From NCBI GenBank assembly GCA_963674545.2, contig CAXXFB010000001.1, forward strand, positions 1,054,001 through 1,118,000: a stretch of DNA of 64,000 bases, written 5' to 3'. How positions within the stretch are numbered: the first letter of the stretch is position 1; every line of letters starts with the position of its first letter. Shown piece by piece: positions 25,817 to 34,670 of the stretch. The stretch is from JABGQS01 sp963674545. GTDB taxonomy: Bacteria > Bacillota > Clostridia > Christensenellales > SZUA-584. The translations under genes were made by a program, and so were the position numbers. The notes beneath the pieces were generated by a model. The model was not told where the DNA came from. It worked only from the letters and a program-made list of their open reading frames with translations, and searched no databases.

Positions 25817-28270
25817 TTATGCGCCGCCTGCTGCGGTTGCTACCGGCGCTTTCCCTTCGGAATTCGATCCATCGGCAGCGTCGACAGGGCTCGGATTTGT
25901 CATCTCCATAATTTTTTCATTCGTAATCCGCGGCTCCACATAACTGCCGTCAACCGCACTGAACATGATCTGTTGTATTTCCACTGAGTCGTCACCTTCA
26001 AACTTGCAGCTATAAGTCACATATCACGTTGGAATATATTCGCCGACATCTGTTTGATCCTTGACTGACAGCAAACTGATACCCAGCTCGATTTTTGTAA
26101 TGGTTATTTCAAAGACTTTTTCTTGGCTTTCCCCCCAAGTTGCGCATAGGTAATTCAGCTGGTTCGTTATCCGCTGCTGAATCGTATCAAAATCCTTCAA
26201 TTGAGCCGATTCGATAACCGTCGGCCCAAGCTCCGACGCACCTCTCCACCCCAGGCTGAACACACCATTTTTATCGACCGCGATCGTCAGCTTCTCCTCA
26301 CCCCATGGCGACCCAAAGCTGGGTGGGGCTTTTGGATCCATAAATAATCCCCCGGTATCATTGATTGCACGCAGATTTGATATCCTGCGCATGAATGTGA
26401 ACTGCCATCCCGTCGTTTTATCAACAAAATCCTTGATGAAACTGCACATCTCTGCGGAGTACAAATCAAGATCTATACCCAGCTTATTCATGTACTCAAG
26501 CGCGATAGCATACGCATCCTCCTGTGATATATCCGGCTCGCCCGGCTTCTTCCAGGCAAAATGATCATAATCCCCGTCCATGTTCTTTTCATACCGGCTG
26601 TCGTCCGTCATGCTGGACGGAACAGCCTCCATATAATTGTCGTCCCGACAATATGCCAATCCATTCGGCTCAAACATGAAACGGGATATTATATTATCCT
26701 CATTTTTTATATTTAGAGGCCTATATTCCTTTATTTCCGCAAGGCTGCTGATCTGCGTATCTTCCACATCGTTTGTTGCCTTTTCGTAAAGCTCTTGCAA
26801 GTATTGCAATTGATTATCCGTAACTCTTTCTGTGCCTTCATACTCCTTTGCCTTGGTCAGCAGGCTCAGATAATCGTCTTTCGTTAGGAACCATCCTGCA
26901 TACATCTTATAGTCGCCATCAATAAACAGACTGATAAACGAAAGCTTATCCTCTTCTGTAAACACCCTCTCCGACATCTCCGTGATTGGATATGCACTCG
27001 TTTCGGGCACGATAACATCCGCATCATATGTGATCGACAGGTACGGGTAATCGTCATAGACCTCGCTGACATGTTCTGGCGCTTCGTATGGCTCGAAATC
27101 GTCCGGTTCAACCGTCTGTACGCTTTCCAGCACATCTTCCTGCCGCCCGACGACAGCTTCTCTCTCCGGCGTCGGCTGGCAGGCTGTCAACACACTAACC
27201 GCCAGTATTGACACAGCGACAAAAGCTGCGACGATTCTGCCCTTTATGCCTGTCTTTGTCGTCTTGAACATGCCTCGAATGCGCTGCTCCATAGTCATGC
27301 GCCCGTCCGCCATGCCTATGGCAGCGTACTGCCTTCGCCCTTCGTTTCTGTTCGCAAACTGCAAAACAGTGCCTATGTATTCACGGCGTGAATTCTTTCC
27401 AAGATTGCCTAGCACTCGGCAGTCACATGCCGTTTCCATATCCTTGCGTATCAGCCTGAAGCAAGCCCAGACAAACGGATTGAACCAGTAGACAGCGCTC
27501 AGAATATTCAACAGTGCGATTATTAACATATCGCCATACTTGATATGTGTCAGTTCGTGCATCAATATATATCGTATCTGTTCATCCTTCTGTTCTTCTA
27601 TATCCCCTGGCAGCACGACCTTTGGGCGAAATACGTTTATTGCAAACGGAACACTGTTATCTGACTGCACAACTAAATCAACATTTTTTCGCAGTCTAAG
27701 TTCTTTTCTGCATTCACAAAAAATGCGGACTATTCGAAGCGAAACCATTTGCCTGCCGCTCGACATCCTTTGCTTTAGCTTCACAGCATCCAGCACTGCA
27801 AGCGCTGCCGTGACCAGTGCTCCCAAAGCCCAAATAATAAATATAAGAACTGTCCAGTTTATTTCTGTTCTCACATTAATGTTAGTATCTTCCGTGCTTT
27901 GCGCCGTATAGCCGCTTGCTTCCGCCGGACTTGTCTGCGGCGCTTGCTCTGTTCCAGTGCTTTGTACCCCGCCTGGCTCTTCCGCTAAAAGTACCCCGCC
28001 GCCTGTATCCTGCAGGTAAGCGTCCGCATTATCTGTCTGCACATCGTCGGCAACTGTATTATCAGAAACATCCAACAGACTCAACGGGCTTAAGCTGCTC
28101 TCGAATCCGAACGGTATTATGAGCTTTATTACAACGAGAGCCCAGAGAGCGTACTGCATCACTGCAGAGATTTTCTTGCCCATCGCCTTGCGTACACCCA
28201 GCAGTATTGCGAACAACAACGTAAATACTACCGCATTTACTATCAGCGATGTTAATATATCCCGTAACAT
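25817..28270 (-). pseudogene. BlaR1/M56-lipoprotein-domain fusion interrupted by one in-frame TGA
   Basis: The M56 half has HELTH near 239-243, 'VYWFNPFVWACF' and 'METACDCRVL'. A last TM ends 'VLTACQPTPE' (Cys365), then a complete CQxTPE-family domain follows. The frame stops at TGA (26026-26024) in 'VGEYIPT', exactly where relatives have the Trp of VPVWNFYG, then continues in frame with YVTYSCKFEG and 'MFSAVDGSYVEPR'. Its tail is longer and atypical, Ala/Gly-rich, with no GY end. TGG to TGA is the simplest explanation. The truncated 748-residue protein keeps the whole protease and most of the sensor. The start overlaps the blaI stop (TGATG), so the two are coupled. Confidence 0.82.
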
Positions 28271-28665
28271 CACTGCTCACCGTCACTGTCCAGTTTGTCC
28301 GCAAGCGCTTTTAGTTCTTCAACATCTCTTTCAGAAAGCTGTCCGCTCTGTGCCATAGTTGCAACGAGCCGCCCCACCGAACCGAAGTAATCCTTTCGTA
28401 ACAGCAGCTCTCTTCCCTCTGCACGCAGCGCATCGTCTTTTGTTATCGCTGCAGAGTATATCTTATCCTTTAAATTGCGCTCATCCGCTTTTACCAAGCC
28501 TTTTGAAGTCATGTTGCGCAGGTAGGTATGATACGTCTTATAGCTCCAGGTGATGTCAGGCTGCTCAGTCTGAATTATCTCTACTATCTGCTTCATTGTC
28601 TGCGCAGGCTTGCCCCAAAGTGCATTTAGTATTACCCATTCCGAATCCGCCAGCCGTTTCTGCAT
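28270..28665 (-). CDS. BlaI-family repressor paired with the interrupted fusion sensor
   Basis: 131 residues: 'LADSEWVILNALWGKPAQTMKQIVEII' then winged helix 'WSYKTYHTYLRNMTSKGLVKAD', and a C-terminal helix ending 'DVEELKALADKLDSDGEQ'. The 'TYHTYLRNM' recognition helix differs from the 'STILTMVRR' of the first copy, which fits its different operator. AGAGGG precedes the ATG at 28665. It should repress its own operon by binding TGTCGT/ACGACA sites. Confidence 0.9.
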   Translation of the reverse strand: MQKRLADSEWVILNALWGKPAQTMKQIVEIIQTEQPDITWSYKTYHTYLRNMTSKGLVKADERNLKDKIYSAAITKDDALRAEGRELLLRKDYFGSVGRLVATMAQSGQLSERDVEELKALADKLDSDGEQ

Positions 28666-28681
28666 TTTTGCGCCCTCTTTC

Positions 28682-28743
28682 TGTCGTTACTGCTCACGAC
28701 AATTGTTTGTCTTTAGCATACACGACAGATCGAGGTTTGTCAA
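28682..28743 (-). promoter_or_regulatory. Promoter and putative BlaI operator (TGTCGT type)
   Basis: TTGACA at 28743-28738, 17-bp spacer and TATGCT at 28720-28715. TGTCGT-N8-ACGACA spans 28682-28701 downstream of the -10, and another half-site (28722-28727) lies in the spacer next to the -10. Confidence 0.65.
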
Positions 28744-28781
28744 TTTCTTCTATTATGTTTCTGACAAGGCGCTTTGTTTTT

Positions 28782-31220
28782 TCAATTCATTGATTCGGCG
28801 ATTTCGTCCTCCGCCGCCGCTAAGTCTTCGGCATTGCTTATATCCGTCGGAACTCTGAAAGGCAATACCACCCCTCCGTCGATAGCGTTTAAAACCATCA
28901 GCTCATCGCTCGTCCTCTCTGTGACATGTTCCCCGTTATCATTTACGAAATCTACATTGTGTATCAAATCATAGTATATATACCACGCCGGAACATACAT
29001 CGCTTTGTCAGGCTCGTTTTTTACACCTACTATTGTCATCTTCATCTCGATACGCTCTATCAAAATGCTTGGATTGTCGAAATTCCCCTCATAGAATCCA
29101 CATTCATATAACATTTGAGCCCGAATCCTGTCCTGTATATCCTCAAAGCTCTTTAGCGTCACGTTCTCAGATACTTTTTCCGTAAGCTTTAAAGGACCTT
29201 TCCAGTTGAAGTATCCTATATCTCCGTTCTCATCAACATAAACATGTACCCATTCAGGAGTCCAGGGAGCGCTGTACTCGAATGTTTCTTCTTTACGGTA
29301 TCTGCCTCCTTCAACAAGTACGGTATCTATGCCGTCTATACTGAGCGCAAATTTGATAAAATATCCCCTTGATTCCAGCTTTGGGTTTTCAACATCAAAC
29401 TTCAAGTCTGTTCTTGAGATCAATTCAGCTTTCTCTATGTCTACAGCTTTCATATTCGTAATACCCAGTTCGCTGAACAATTCCTGCGCCTTGTCGACCG
29501 CTTCCTGCTGCGAGATGTTTATTTCCCCTTCGATTCCTGTTCCATTCATCTCCAACAACTGGGATTCTTGTCTTGGATAGCCGGCGCTGCAATAGCTGAA
29601 TGTCCGCTCTGACGCAGAGACGCTGCCGTATTTCCCGTCTTCCAAAACAACAGCGCCGCCAAAACCGTCGCCTTCAATAGACCTGTTCGTTACGACCTGC
29701 GGCTCGGAAGTCTCGGGCGCATTGCGTATCATTTCTTCGACTTCTTTTACCCATTCAAGCGATCCCTCATTAACGACATACTCTCCGTCGATATACTGTC
29801 CTCGCTTTGCCTCTATCAGCATTTCCTGATAATCCGCTTTTGTCATTTCCGCCGCCTGCATGATAACCTTGTCCTTAACAAAATAGTCCATAAGGTCGTC
29901 GATCTGTTGCTGGGTAAAATTGTTTTTTACCACTTCATAGACTGGATATGAGCTTACATCAGGGACGATTATATCTGCATCGACATTTACCTCTATATCA
30001 CTGCCCTTCATGTCGACCGCTTCCGTCCAGCTCTCCGGCGCTTCATAAGGCTCTGCAATGACAGGCGTTTTCTCTTCCTGGTCTTCTGTTTGTTCCTGAG
30101 CAATTATATCCTCGAACTCACCTTTTCCAACGACCGCCGGCTCTTCCGGCGTTGGCTGGCAGGCTGTAGTAAAGCATGCAAGCAGCATTACACAAGCAAG
30201 CAGCAGTGCCGATGCTCTGCCCTTCCGGCTAGTCTTGTTTCTCATAAATATGCTGCGCAAACGCTTTTCAGCCGTTTTCTTCGTTTGCCCTGTTGCCATG
30301 CCCAGCACATAGCGCACCTGTTTTTCGGCATACATAGACAGCATCGTGCCTGCGTAGCGTTTCTTTGTCTGCATACTCATGGAGGTCGTCAGTGTATTGT
30401 CGCAGGCGCTCTCCATATCAAGATGCATCTGCTTTACTGTCAGCCAAACTATTGGGTTAAACCAATATACAGAACGCAGTAAGAGCAGCAGCAGGCTTAC
30501 TATATTGTCTTTTCGTTTTATATGCGTCATCTCGTGCAGAAGCGCAAACCTTACGTTATCTTCGCTCTTTAAAAGCAGCTCTTCGGGAAGAACCACTGTC
30601 GGTTTAATGCTTGCAGTCAATGCCGGAGAGGGAAAGCCCTTTATCATAACGATCCTAATATTGTTCTTTATTGAGAGCTGCACTTTTATCTCGTCCGCCA
30701 GCTGCTGCCACTCTTTCGGGATCGGTTTTGCAGACCTAAGCTTTTTCTTAAGTTTTATCTTTGAAACACAGACCGCCGTCAGCATTGCCACAGCTCCTGC
30801 GGTCCATATAACAATCAATACCGTTTCCCACGTTATGCTGAAGCTGGAATCCCTTTTAAGCGGCTGAACAGATGTTGTATCTGCTGCTATTTGCCCCTGT
30901 GATAATATAGTTTCGTCAGCAACGCCGGGAAGCTCACCTTGTCCAAAACTAAAATCGTCCATTGTTTCTGCGCTGCTCTGGCCAGATATAACTTCGCTTT
31001 GTGGCGGAGCGTTAGTAGTCTCTGCTGCCGGAACAATAAACAGTGAAAATCCCGATGATATCGTTACTGGTAGAAGCAGCCTTGCTATCAGCAAAAACCA
31101 CATGGTATACATCATTATTGATGACAGGTGTTTCTTCAGCAATATCCTGAACAGCCAGATCATCACGAAAATAATCGCAGAATAAACGGTGATTTCAAGC
31201 AGAGTATTTAGTATGTTCAC
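28782..31220 (-). CDS. BlaR1/M56 metallopeptidase sensor fused to a CQxTPE-family domain (intact)
   Basis: 812 residues. TM helices near 10-27, 35-55 and 133-151; zinc motif HEMTH at 229-233; 'VYWFNPIVWLTV' membrane segment; 'DMESACD' with the third-ligand region. The last TM (about 337-352) ends 'CFTTACQPTPEEPAVVGKG' (Cys354), the same sequence that starts the free lipoproteins. The extracytoplasmic domain is complete ('FTQQQIDDLMDYF', 'VYVDENGDIGYFNW', 'MYVPAWYIYYD', 'LNAIDGGVVLPF') and has an extra C-terminal helix. The GTG start overlaps the blaI stop (GTGA). By analogy with BlaR1, ligand binding to this domain would activate proteolysis and lead to derepression; the ligand is unknown. 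Confidence 0.88.
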   Translation of the reverse strand: MNILNTLLEITVYSAIIFVMIWLFRILLKKHLSSIMMYTMWFLLIARLLLPVTISSGFSLFIVPAAETTNAPPQSEVISGQSSAETMDDFSFGQGELPGVADETILSQGQIAADTTSVQPLKRDSSFSITWETVLIVIWTAGAVAMLTAVCVSKIKLKKKLRSAKPIPKEWQQLADEIKVQLSIKNNIRIVMIKGFPSPALTASIKPTVVLPEELLLKSEDNVRFALLHEMTHIKRKDNIVSLLLLLLRSVYWFNPIVWLTVKQMHLDMESACDNTLTTSMSMQTKKRYAGTMLSMYAEKQVRYVLGMATGQTKKTAEKRLRSIFMRNKTSRKGRASALLLACVMLLACFTTACQPTPEEPAVVGKGEFEDIIAQEQTEDQEEKTPVIAEPYEAPESWTEAVDMKGSDIEVNVDADIIVPDVSSYPVYEVVKNNFTQQQIDDLMDYFVKDKVIMQAAEMTKADYQEMLIEAKRGQYIDGEYVVNEGSLEWVKEVEEMIRNAPETSEPQVVTNRSIEGDGFGGAVVLEDGKYGSVSASERTFSYCSAGYPRQESQLLEMNGTGIEGEINISQQEAVDKAQELFSELGITNMKAVDIEKAELISRTDLKFDVENPKLESRGYFIKFALSIDGIDTVLVEGGRYRKEETFEYSAPWTPEWVHVYVDENGDIGYFNWKGPLKLTEKVSENVTLKSFEDIQDRIRAQMLYECGFYEGNFDNPSILIERIEMKMTIVGVKNEPDKAMYVPAWYIYYDLIHNVDFVNDNGEHVTERTSDELMVLNAIDGGVVLPFRVPTDISNAEDLAAAEDEIAESMN

Positions 31221-31600
31221 TGCTCATCACTTCCTTTGGAAAGTTTGTCGAGCAGGTTCTTTAAATCCTCATGGTCTTCTTTGGAAAGACCACTTTCTTC
31301 AATCATACATACGAGCAGCTCTTTTGCGCTTTTCTCGCTCACCTTTTTAATAAGGCTGCGGCTTTCCGCCCGTATGCACTGTTCTTTTTTGACAAGAGGA
31401 TAGTAAAACTTGTCACGTCCCCTAACTTCAAACCCGGCAAGCCCCTTGTCGGAAAGCTTGTTTAAATATGATGCATACGTTCTGTAGCTCCAGTCCAGAG
31501 TATCACCCATAGACTTTATGACTTCTGAAAGCGTCTTCGGGGGATTGTCCCAAAGCGCCTGCATCACGACCCATTCCGGATACGTCAGCGTTTCTTTCAT
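31217..31600 (-). CDS. BlaI-family repressor of the second fusion pair
   Basis: The ATG at 31600 follows GGAGG and gives 127 residues; an in-frame ATG at 31618 lies upstream of that site. 'LTYPEWVVMQALWDNPPKTLSEVI' and winged helix 'DWSYRTYASYLNKLSDKGLAGFE' are followed by the dimerisation region ending 'LKNLLDKLSKGSDEQ'. It is closest to the other two fusion-pair repressors. The promoter carries an 11-bp-arm dyad. Confidence 0.9.
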   Translation of the reverse strand: MKETLTYPEWVVMQALWDNPPKTLSEVIKSMGDTLDWSYRTYASYLNKLSDKGLAGFEVRGRDKFYYPLVKKEQCIRAESRSLIKKVSEKSAKELLVCMIEESGLSKEDHEDLKNLLDKLSKGSDEQ

Positions 31601-31613
31601 GATGTTTCCTCCA

Positions 31614-31676
31614 ATCATATGACTTTTTCTGTAGTCTTATGATTGCTATTATAGTCATAGCTAAACTCTCTGTCAA
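31614..31676 (-). promoter_or_regulatory. Consensus promoter and dyad operator of the second fusion pair
   Basis: Perfect TTGACA (31676-31671), 17-bp spacer and perfect TATAAT (31653-31648). Immediately downstream, 31614-31643 is ATCATAAGACT-N8-AGTCATATGAT, an inverted repeat with 10 of 11 matching positions. Such a strong promoter makes tight repression likely. Confidence 0.75.
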
Positions 31677-31723
31677 GCACTATTATTGCTGCAGGCACAG
31701 ATTGATTACTTCACGCTTTAGCG

Positions 31724-34129
31724 CTACAGCACCATAGAGCCGTCGATTGCGTTTATTATCAGCAGGCTGCGCCCGTAGTTGCCAACTATCTCTTCAGTGC
31801 CGTTCTGATTGTAATAAGTATATGTTCCGTAAAACTCCCATACCGGAACAAGCTGCCAGTTTTCCGGATTGTCTTTGACCTGGATACGTGCCATGGAGAG
31901 GACTATCCTATCGACCGTAATTGAGTAACGTCTTTCTTCCTCTTCGCTCATCCAAGAATATTGTGCCGAAATCGCATTTTTAAACAGGTCTGAAAGCCTT
32001 TCAAAAGGCAGAAGTTTTACGTTTTCTGAAACAGTAGATGCTATCTCGCCATATCCCTGCCAATCTATGGCTGTTACGCCGGTGTCATCAACATAAACGT
32101 ACAGTTCCTCCGGCGGCCACATATGAGAGTACATTTCATTCAGTTCTTCATCCGTCATGTTTTGCTCATTCAGATAGTCTGAACCGTCGCTCATAGTCGT
32201 TACTAAAAAATCTCCAGCACGCCTTAGGCAGGTAACTCTATATCCTCCAGTCAAGTCGTCACGAACAACCTCTTCACTCTCAATGACCTGCCCGGCTTCA
32301 ACCACTGCCGCTTCCATAAAGTTACATCCGAAACTGTCAAGCATGTCCTGTACTGTTTGCTTAGCCTCTTGTGGAGTCGTAGTTATTCCGTCGACTTGTT
32401 TGTTTACAGAGTCACCAATCGGATAATATCTGTATCCGTTTATCAGCCTTAAATAGCTAGCACCGTCACTGTCAATACTGTTTCGTACAATAAAAGACAT
32501 TGAGTCTTTTTGGCTGATGTCAGGAGTGACATACAGCGTTTCCATATTATACAAGCTGATCGTACTAGGTTTCAGCGTTCCGTCCGAAACCTGTACTTCA
32601 TTTGTTTCGGGCGCCGTCAATATCGCTTGTTCGAGCGATTCAATAACTTCAAGCATTTCTTCAGATGAATTTTCGTACTTAACATTACCGGCTTCGTTCG
32701 TAGCCCCGTTTAGAATTTCCTGATATACCCGTTTTGCATCGACCAGCCGTTCTTCAAAAACATCTTTCGTTAAAGGTTGAGCTGCGTTGTAAAGTGTCTT
32801 GTCGCCGTAGAAATACTCTATTATTTTATCGACCTGCTCCTGCGCATACGTTCCTTTCACGAATTCATACACTGGATATGCATTGGTATCAGGTATCTCG
32901 ACCTGTGCATCAATACTGGCTGTCAGCTTGGCATTTACGTCGAACTCTTCCAGCACCAACGTTTCCGGCGCCTCATATTTTTTATCAGTCGGCTCAGGAG
33001 AGGCCGCGATTGCACTCTCCATAACCCCTTCATTTTTATTTACCACAGCCGGTGATTCCGGCGTAGGCTGGCAGGCTGTTGTAAAGCACGTAACGAGAAT
33101 CGTCGCTGCTAAGACAACACAAACCAGTTTAGCGCTGTTTTTGCTTTTTTCTTTCATGAATATCCCCCTTACACGGTGTTCCGCTGTTTTACGTGCATCC
33201 ACCTGTGCCATTCCAAGCACTATTTGTCTGTGCACCGGCTGTGCAAACAAACGAACGATCAAAGCGGCATAGTTGCTTTTTTGTTCCTTCCCAAGGTTCT
33301 TTACGACCCGCCCGTCACACGCTGTTTCCATGTCTTTGCGCATCTGCCTGAATGCCAGCCACACAAACGGATTGAACCAGTAGACAGCGTTTAGCAAGCT
33401 TAAGAGCATGCTTATAATATGGTCAGCCCGCTTATAGTGCATAAGCTCGTGACGAAGTGCATACCTTGTCTGTTCTTCATCCATAACTGCCAGAGAATCC
33501 ATCGGCATCAGAACCGTCCCCGGAAACATAAGCGCTGGGGTTCCGTATTCGTACAGACAAACGAGGCGCAGCTTTGCCTTTATCCCCATCTGTACCTTTG
33601 TCTGCTCAAAAAGCTCTTTTAAGCGCGTTGAAGGTTCGACGCCTTTTTTCTTTATCTTTCTATTGAGCCCGATATATACAGCTGCAATGTACGCTATGCA
33701 CAAGCCCGTTCCGGCAAGCCATAATGCAACAACTGCCTGCTGCCATGTGATATGGCTGGGTTCTTTTGTCTGTGCCGGCACCGGTTGTGTGTCGCCGGTA
33801 TTGTGATTCGCCGAAGGCTGAGAAAACGAAGTGTCGGCATCAGTTGATGTATCTGCTTCGCTATATGTTCCGGCATCTTCAAAGTTGTTATATGTCACAG
33901 GTGCGTCTTGAGTTTCACTCACAGCCGTGCTTTCTGCCGGAAGCACGAACAAGCGCAACGGACTGTCGATAGTAAATGGCATGGCCAGCCTTAAGACGAG
34001 CACCAGCCAAACTGTATAGTGCAAGAAGGCTGACATCCTGCTGCCAAGCGTTTTTTTTACCAGCATCGTCACAGCAAAGATTATTGCCGAATAAACAGTT
34101 ACCTCCGCAAGTACATTGAGTATGTTCAT
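31724..34129 (-). CDS. BlaR1/M56 metallopeptidase sensor fused to a CQxTPE-family domain (intact)
   Basis: The ATG at 34129 follows GGGAGG and gives 801 residues. HELMH lies at 227-231 in 'RHELMHYKRADH', with 'VYWFNPFVWLAF' and 'DMETACDGRVV'. A Ser/Thr/Asp-rich loop lies at about 66-125 between TM2 and TM3. The final TM (about 335-350) ends 'CFTTACQPTPESPAVVNKN' (Cys353). The sensor region shows 'YAQEQVDKIIEYFYGD', 'LYVYVDDTGVTAIDWQGY', 'LVPVWEFYGTY' and C-terminal 'LLIINAIDGSMVL', ending before the usual IID...GY. It lies one base after the blaI stop. Confidence 0.88.
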   Translation of the reverse strand: MNILNVLAEVTVYSAIIFAVTMLVKKTLGSRMSAFLHYTVWLVLVLRLAMPFTIDSPLRLFVLPAESTAVSETQDAPVTYNNFEDAGTYSEADTSTDADTSFSQPSANHNTGDTQPVPAQTKEPSHITWQQAVVALWLAGTGLCIAYIAAVYIGLNRKIKKKGVEPSTRLKELFEQTKVQMGIKAKLRLVCLYEYGTPALMFPGTVLMPMDSLAVMDEEQTRYALRHELMHYKRADHIISMLLSLLNAVYWFNPFVWLAFRQMRKDMETACDGRVVKNLGKEQKSNYAALIVRLFAQPVHRQIVLGMAQVDARKTAEHRVRGIFMKEKSKNSAKLVCVVLAATILVTCFTTACQPTPESPAVVNKNEGVMESAIAASPEPTDKKYEAPETLVLEEFDVNAKLTASIDAQVEIPDTNAYPVYEFVKGTYAQEQVDKIIEYFYGDKTLYNAAQPLTKDVFEERLVDAKRVYQEILNGATNEAGNVKYENSSEEMLEVIESLEQAILTAPETNEVQVSDGTLKPSTISLYNMETLYVTPDISQKDSMSFIVRNSIDSDGASYLRLINGYRYYPIGDSVNKQVDGITTTPQEAKQTVQDMLDSFGCNFMEAAVVEAGQVIESEEVVRDDLTGGYRVTCLRRAGDFLVTTMSDGSDYLNEQNMTDEELNEMYSHMWPPEELYVYVDDTGVTAIDWQGYGEIASTVSENVKLLPFERLSDLFKNAISAQYSWMSEEEERRYSITVDRIVLSMARIQVKDNPENWQLVPVWEFYGTYTYYNQNGTEEIVGNYGRSLLIINAIDGSMVL

Positions 34130-34130
34130 G

Positions 34131-34517
34131 TCATTCCTCCCTGTTGTCACTCCCGCTGAGTTTCTCTATAAGCTCTGCAAGCTCAACTCTGTCCTTTTCC
34201 AACAGCCCGCTTTTTTGTATCATGCTGGCAAGCAGTAGCCTTGTACTGTCCTCCGTCATTTTCGAGAGTATGTTCTGGCTTTCGTTCTCTATGCAGTCTT
34301 CACGCTTTACCAACGGATAATAGCTGCGGCTTCCTCTTATTGTGTCATAACCGATAAGACCCTTGTCGGTCATCCTCTTCAAATATGTCTGATAGCTGCT
34401 TCGGGTCCAGTCTACGGACTTCTCCATAGCCTGCATTATCTGCGAAAGAAACATCGGACTGTTATGCCACAACGTTTCCATCATTACCCATTCCTGTCTG
34501 GACAGTGATTCTTTCAT
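34131..34517 (-). CDS. BlaI-family repressor of the third fusion pair
   Basis: The ATG at 34517 lies behind GGGGAGG and gives 128 residues; an in-frame ATG at 34538 is upstream of the site. 'LSRQEWVMMETLWHNSPMFLSQIM', winged helix 'DWTRSSYQTYLKRMTDKGLIGY', and C-terminal 'DRVELAELIEKLSGSDNREE'. The promoter contains GTCTACAATTGTAGAC, which includes the classical BlaI/MecI operator core TACANNTGTA. Confidence 0.9.
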   Translation of the reverse strand: MKESLSRQEWVMMETLWHNSPMFLSQIMQAMEKSVDWTRSSYQTYLKRMTDKGLIGYDTIRGSRSYYPLVKREDCIENESQNILSKMTEDSTRLLLASMIQKSGLLEKDRVELAELIEKLSGSDNREE

Positions 34518-34536
34518 ATACGGTCCTCCCCATATC

Positions 34537-34594
34537 ATGTTGGCTGTTCTAACATTTCGTCTACAATTGTAGACTTTATGCCTTCATTTGTCAA
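34537..34594 (-). promoter_or_regulatory. Promoter with a classical BlaI/MecI-type operator
   Basis: TTGACA at 34594-34589, 17-bp spacer and TACAAT at 34571-34566. The -10 is embedded in the perfect 16-bp palindrome GTCTACAATTGTAGAC (34559-34574). A second dyad, ATGTT-N9-AACAT (34537-34555), lies between it and the gene. Confidence 0.85.
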
Positions 34595-34670
34595 CTTGTT
34601 TTTTAAATAAAGATGAATTCGGTCTGGGTCAGCCGAAAAATGATTAAACAGAAACTGTTTCACAGTATTA

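Noticed and set aside
26024..26026. TGA at a conserved Trp position as evidence for TGA=Trp recoding or selenocysteine
   Set aside because: TGA is used as the true stop of several genes here (for example the blaI genes ending at 28270 and 31217), the other Trp codons are TGG, and two sister genes have TAA and TAG lesions. Simple nonsense mutation is the better reading.
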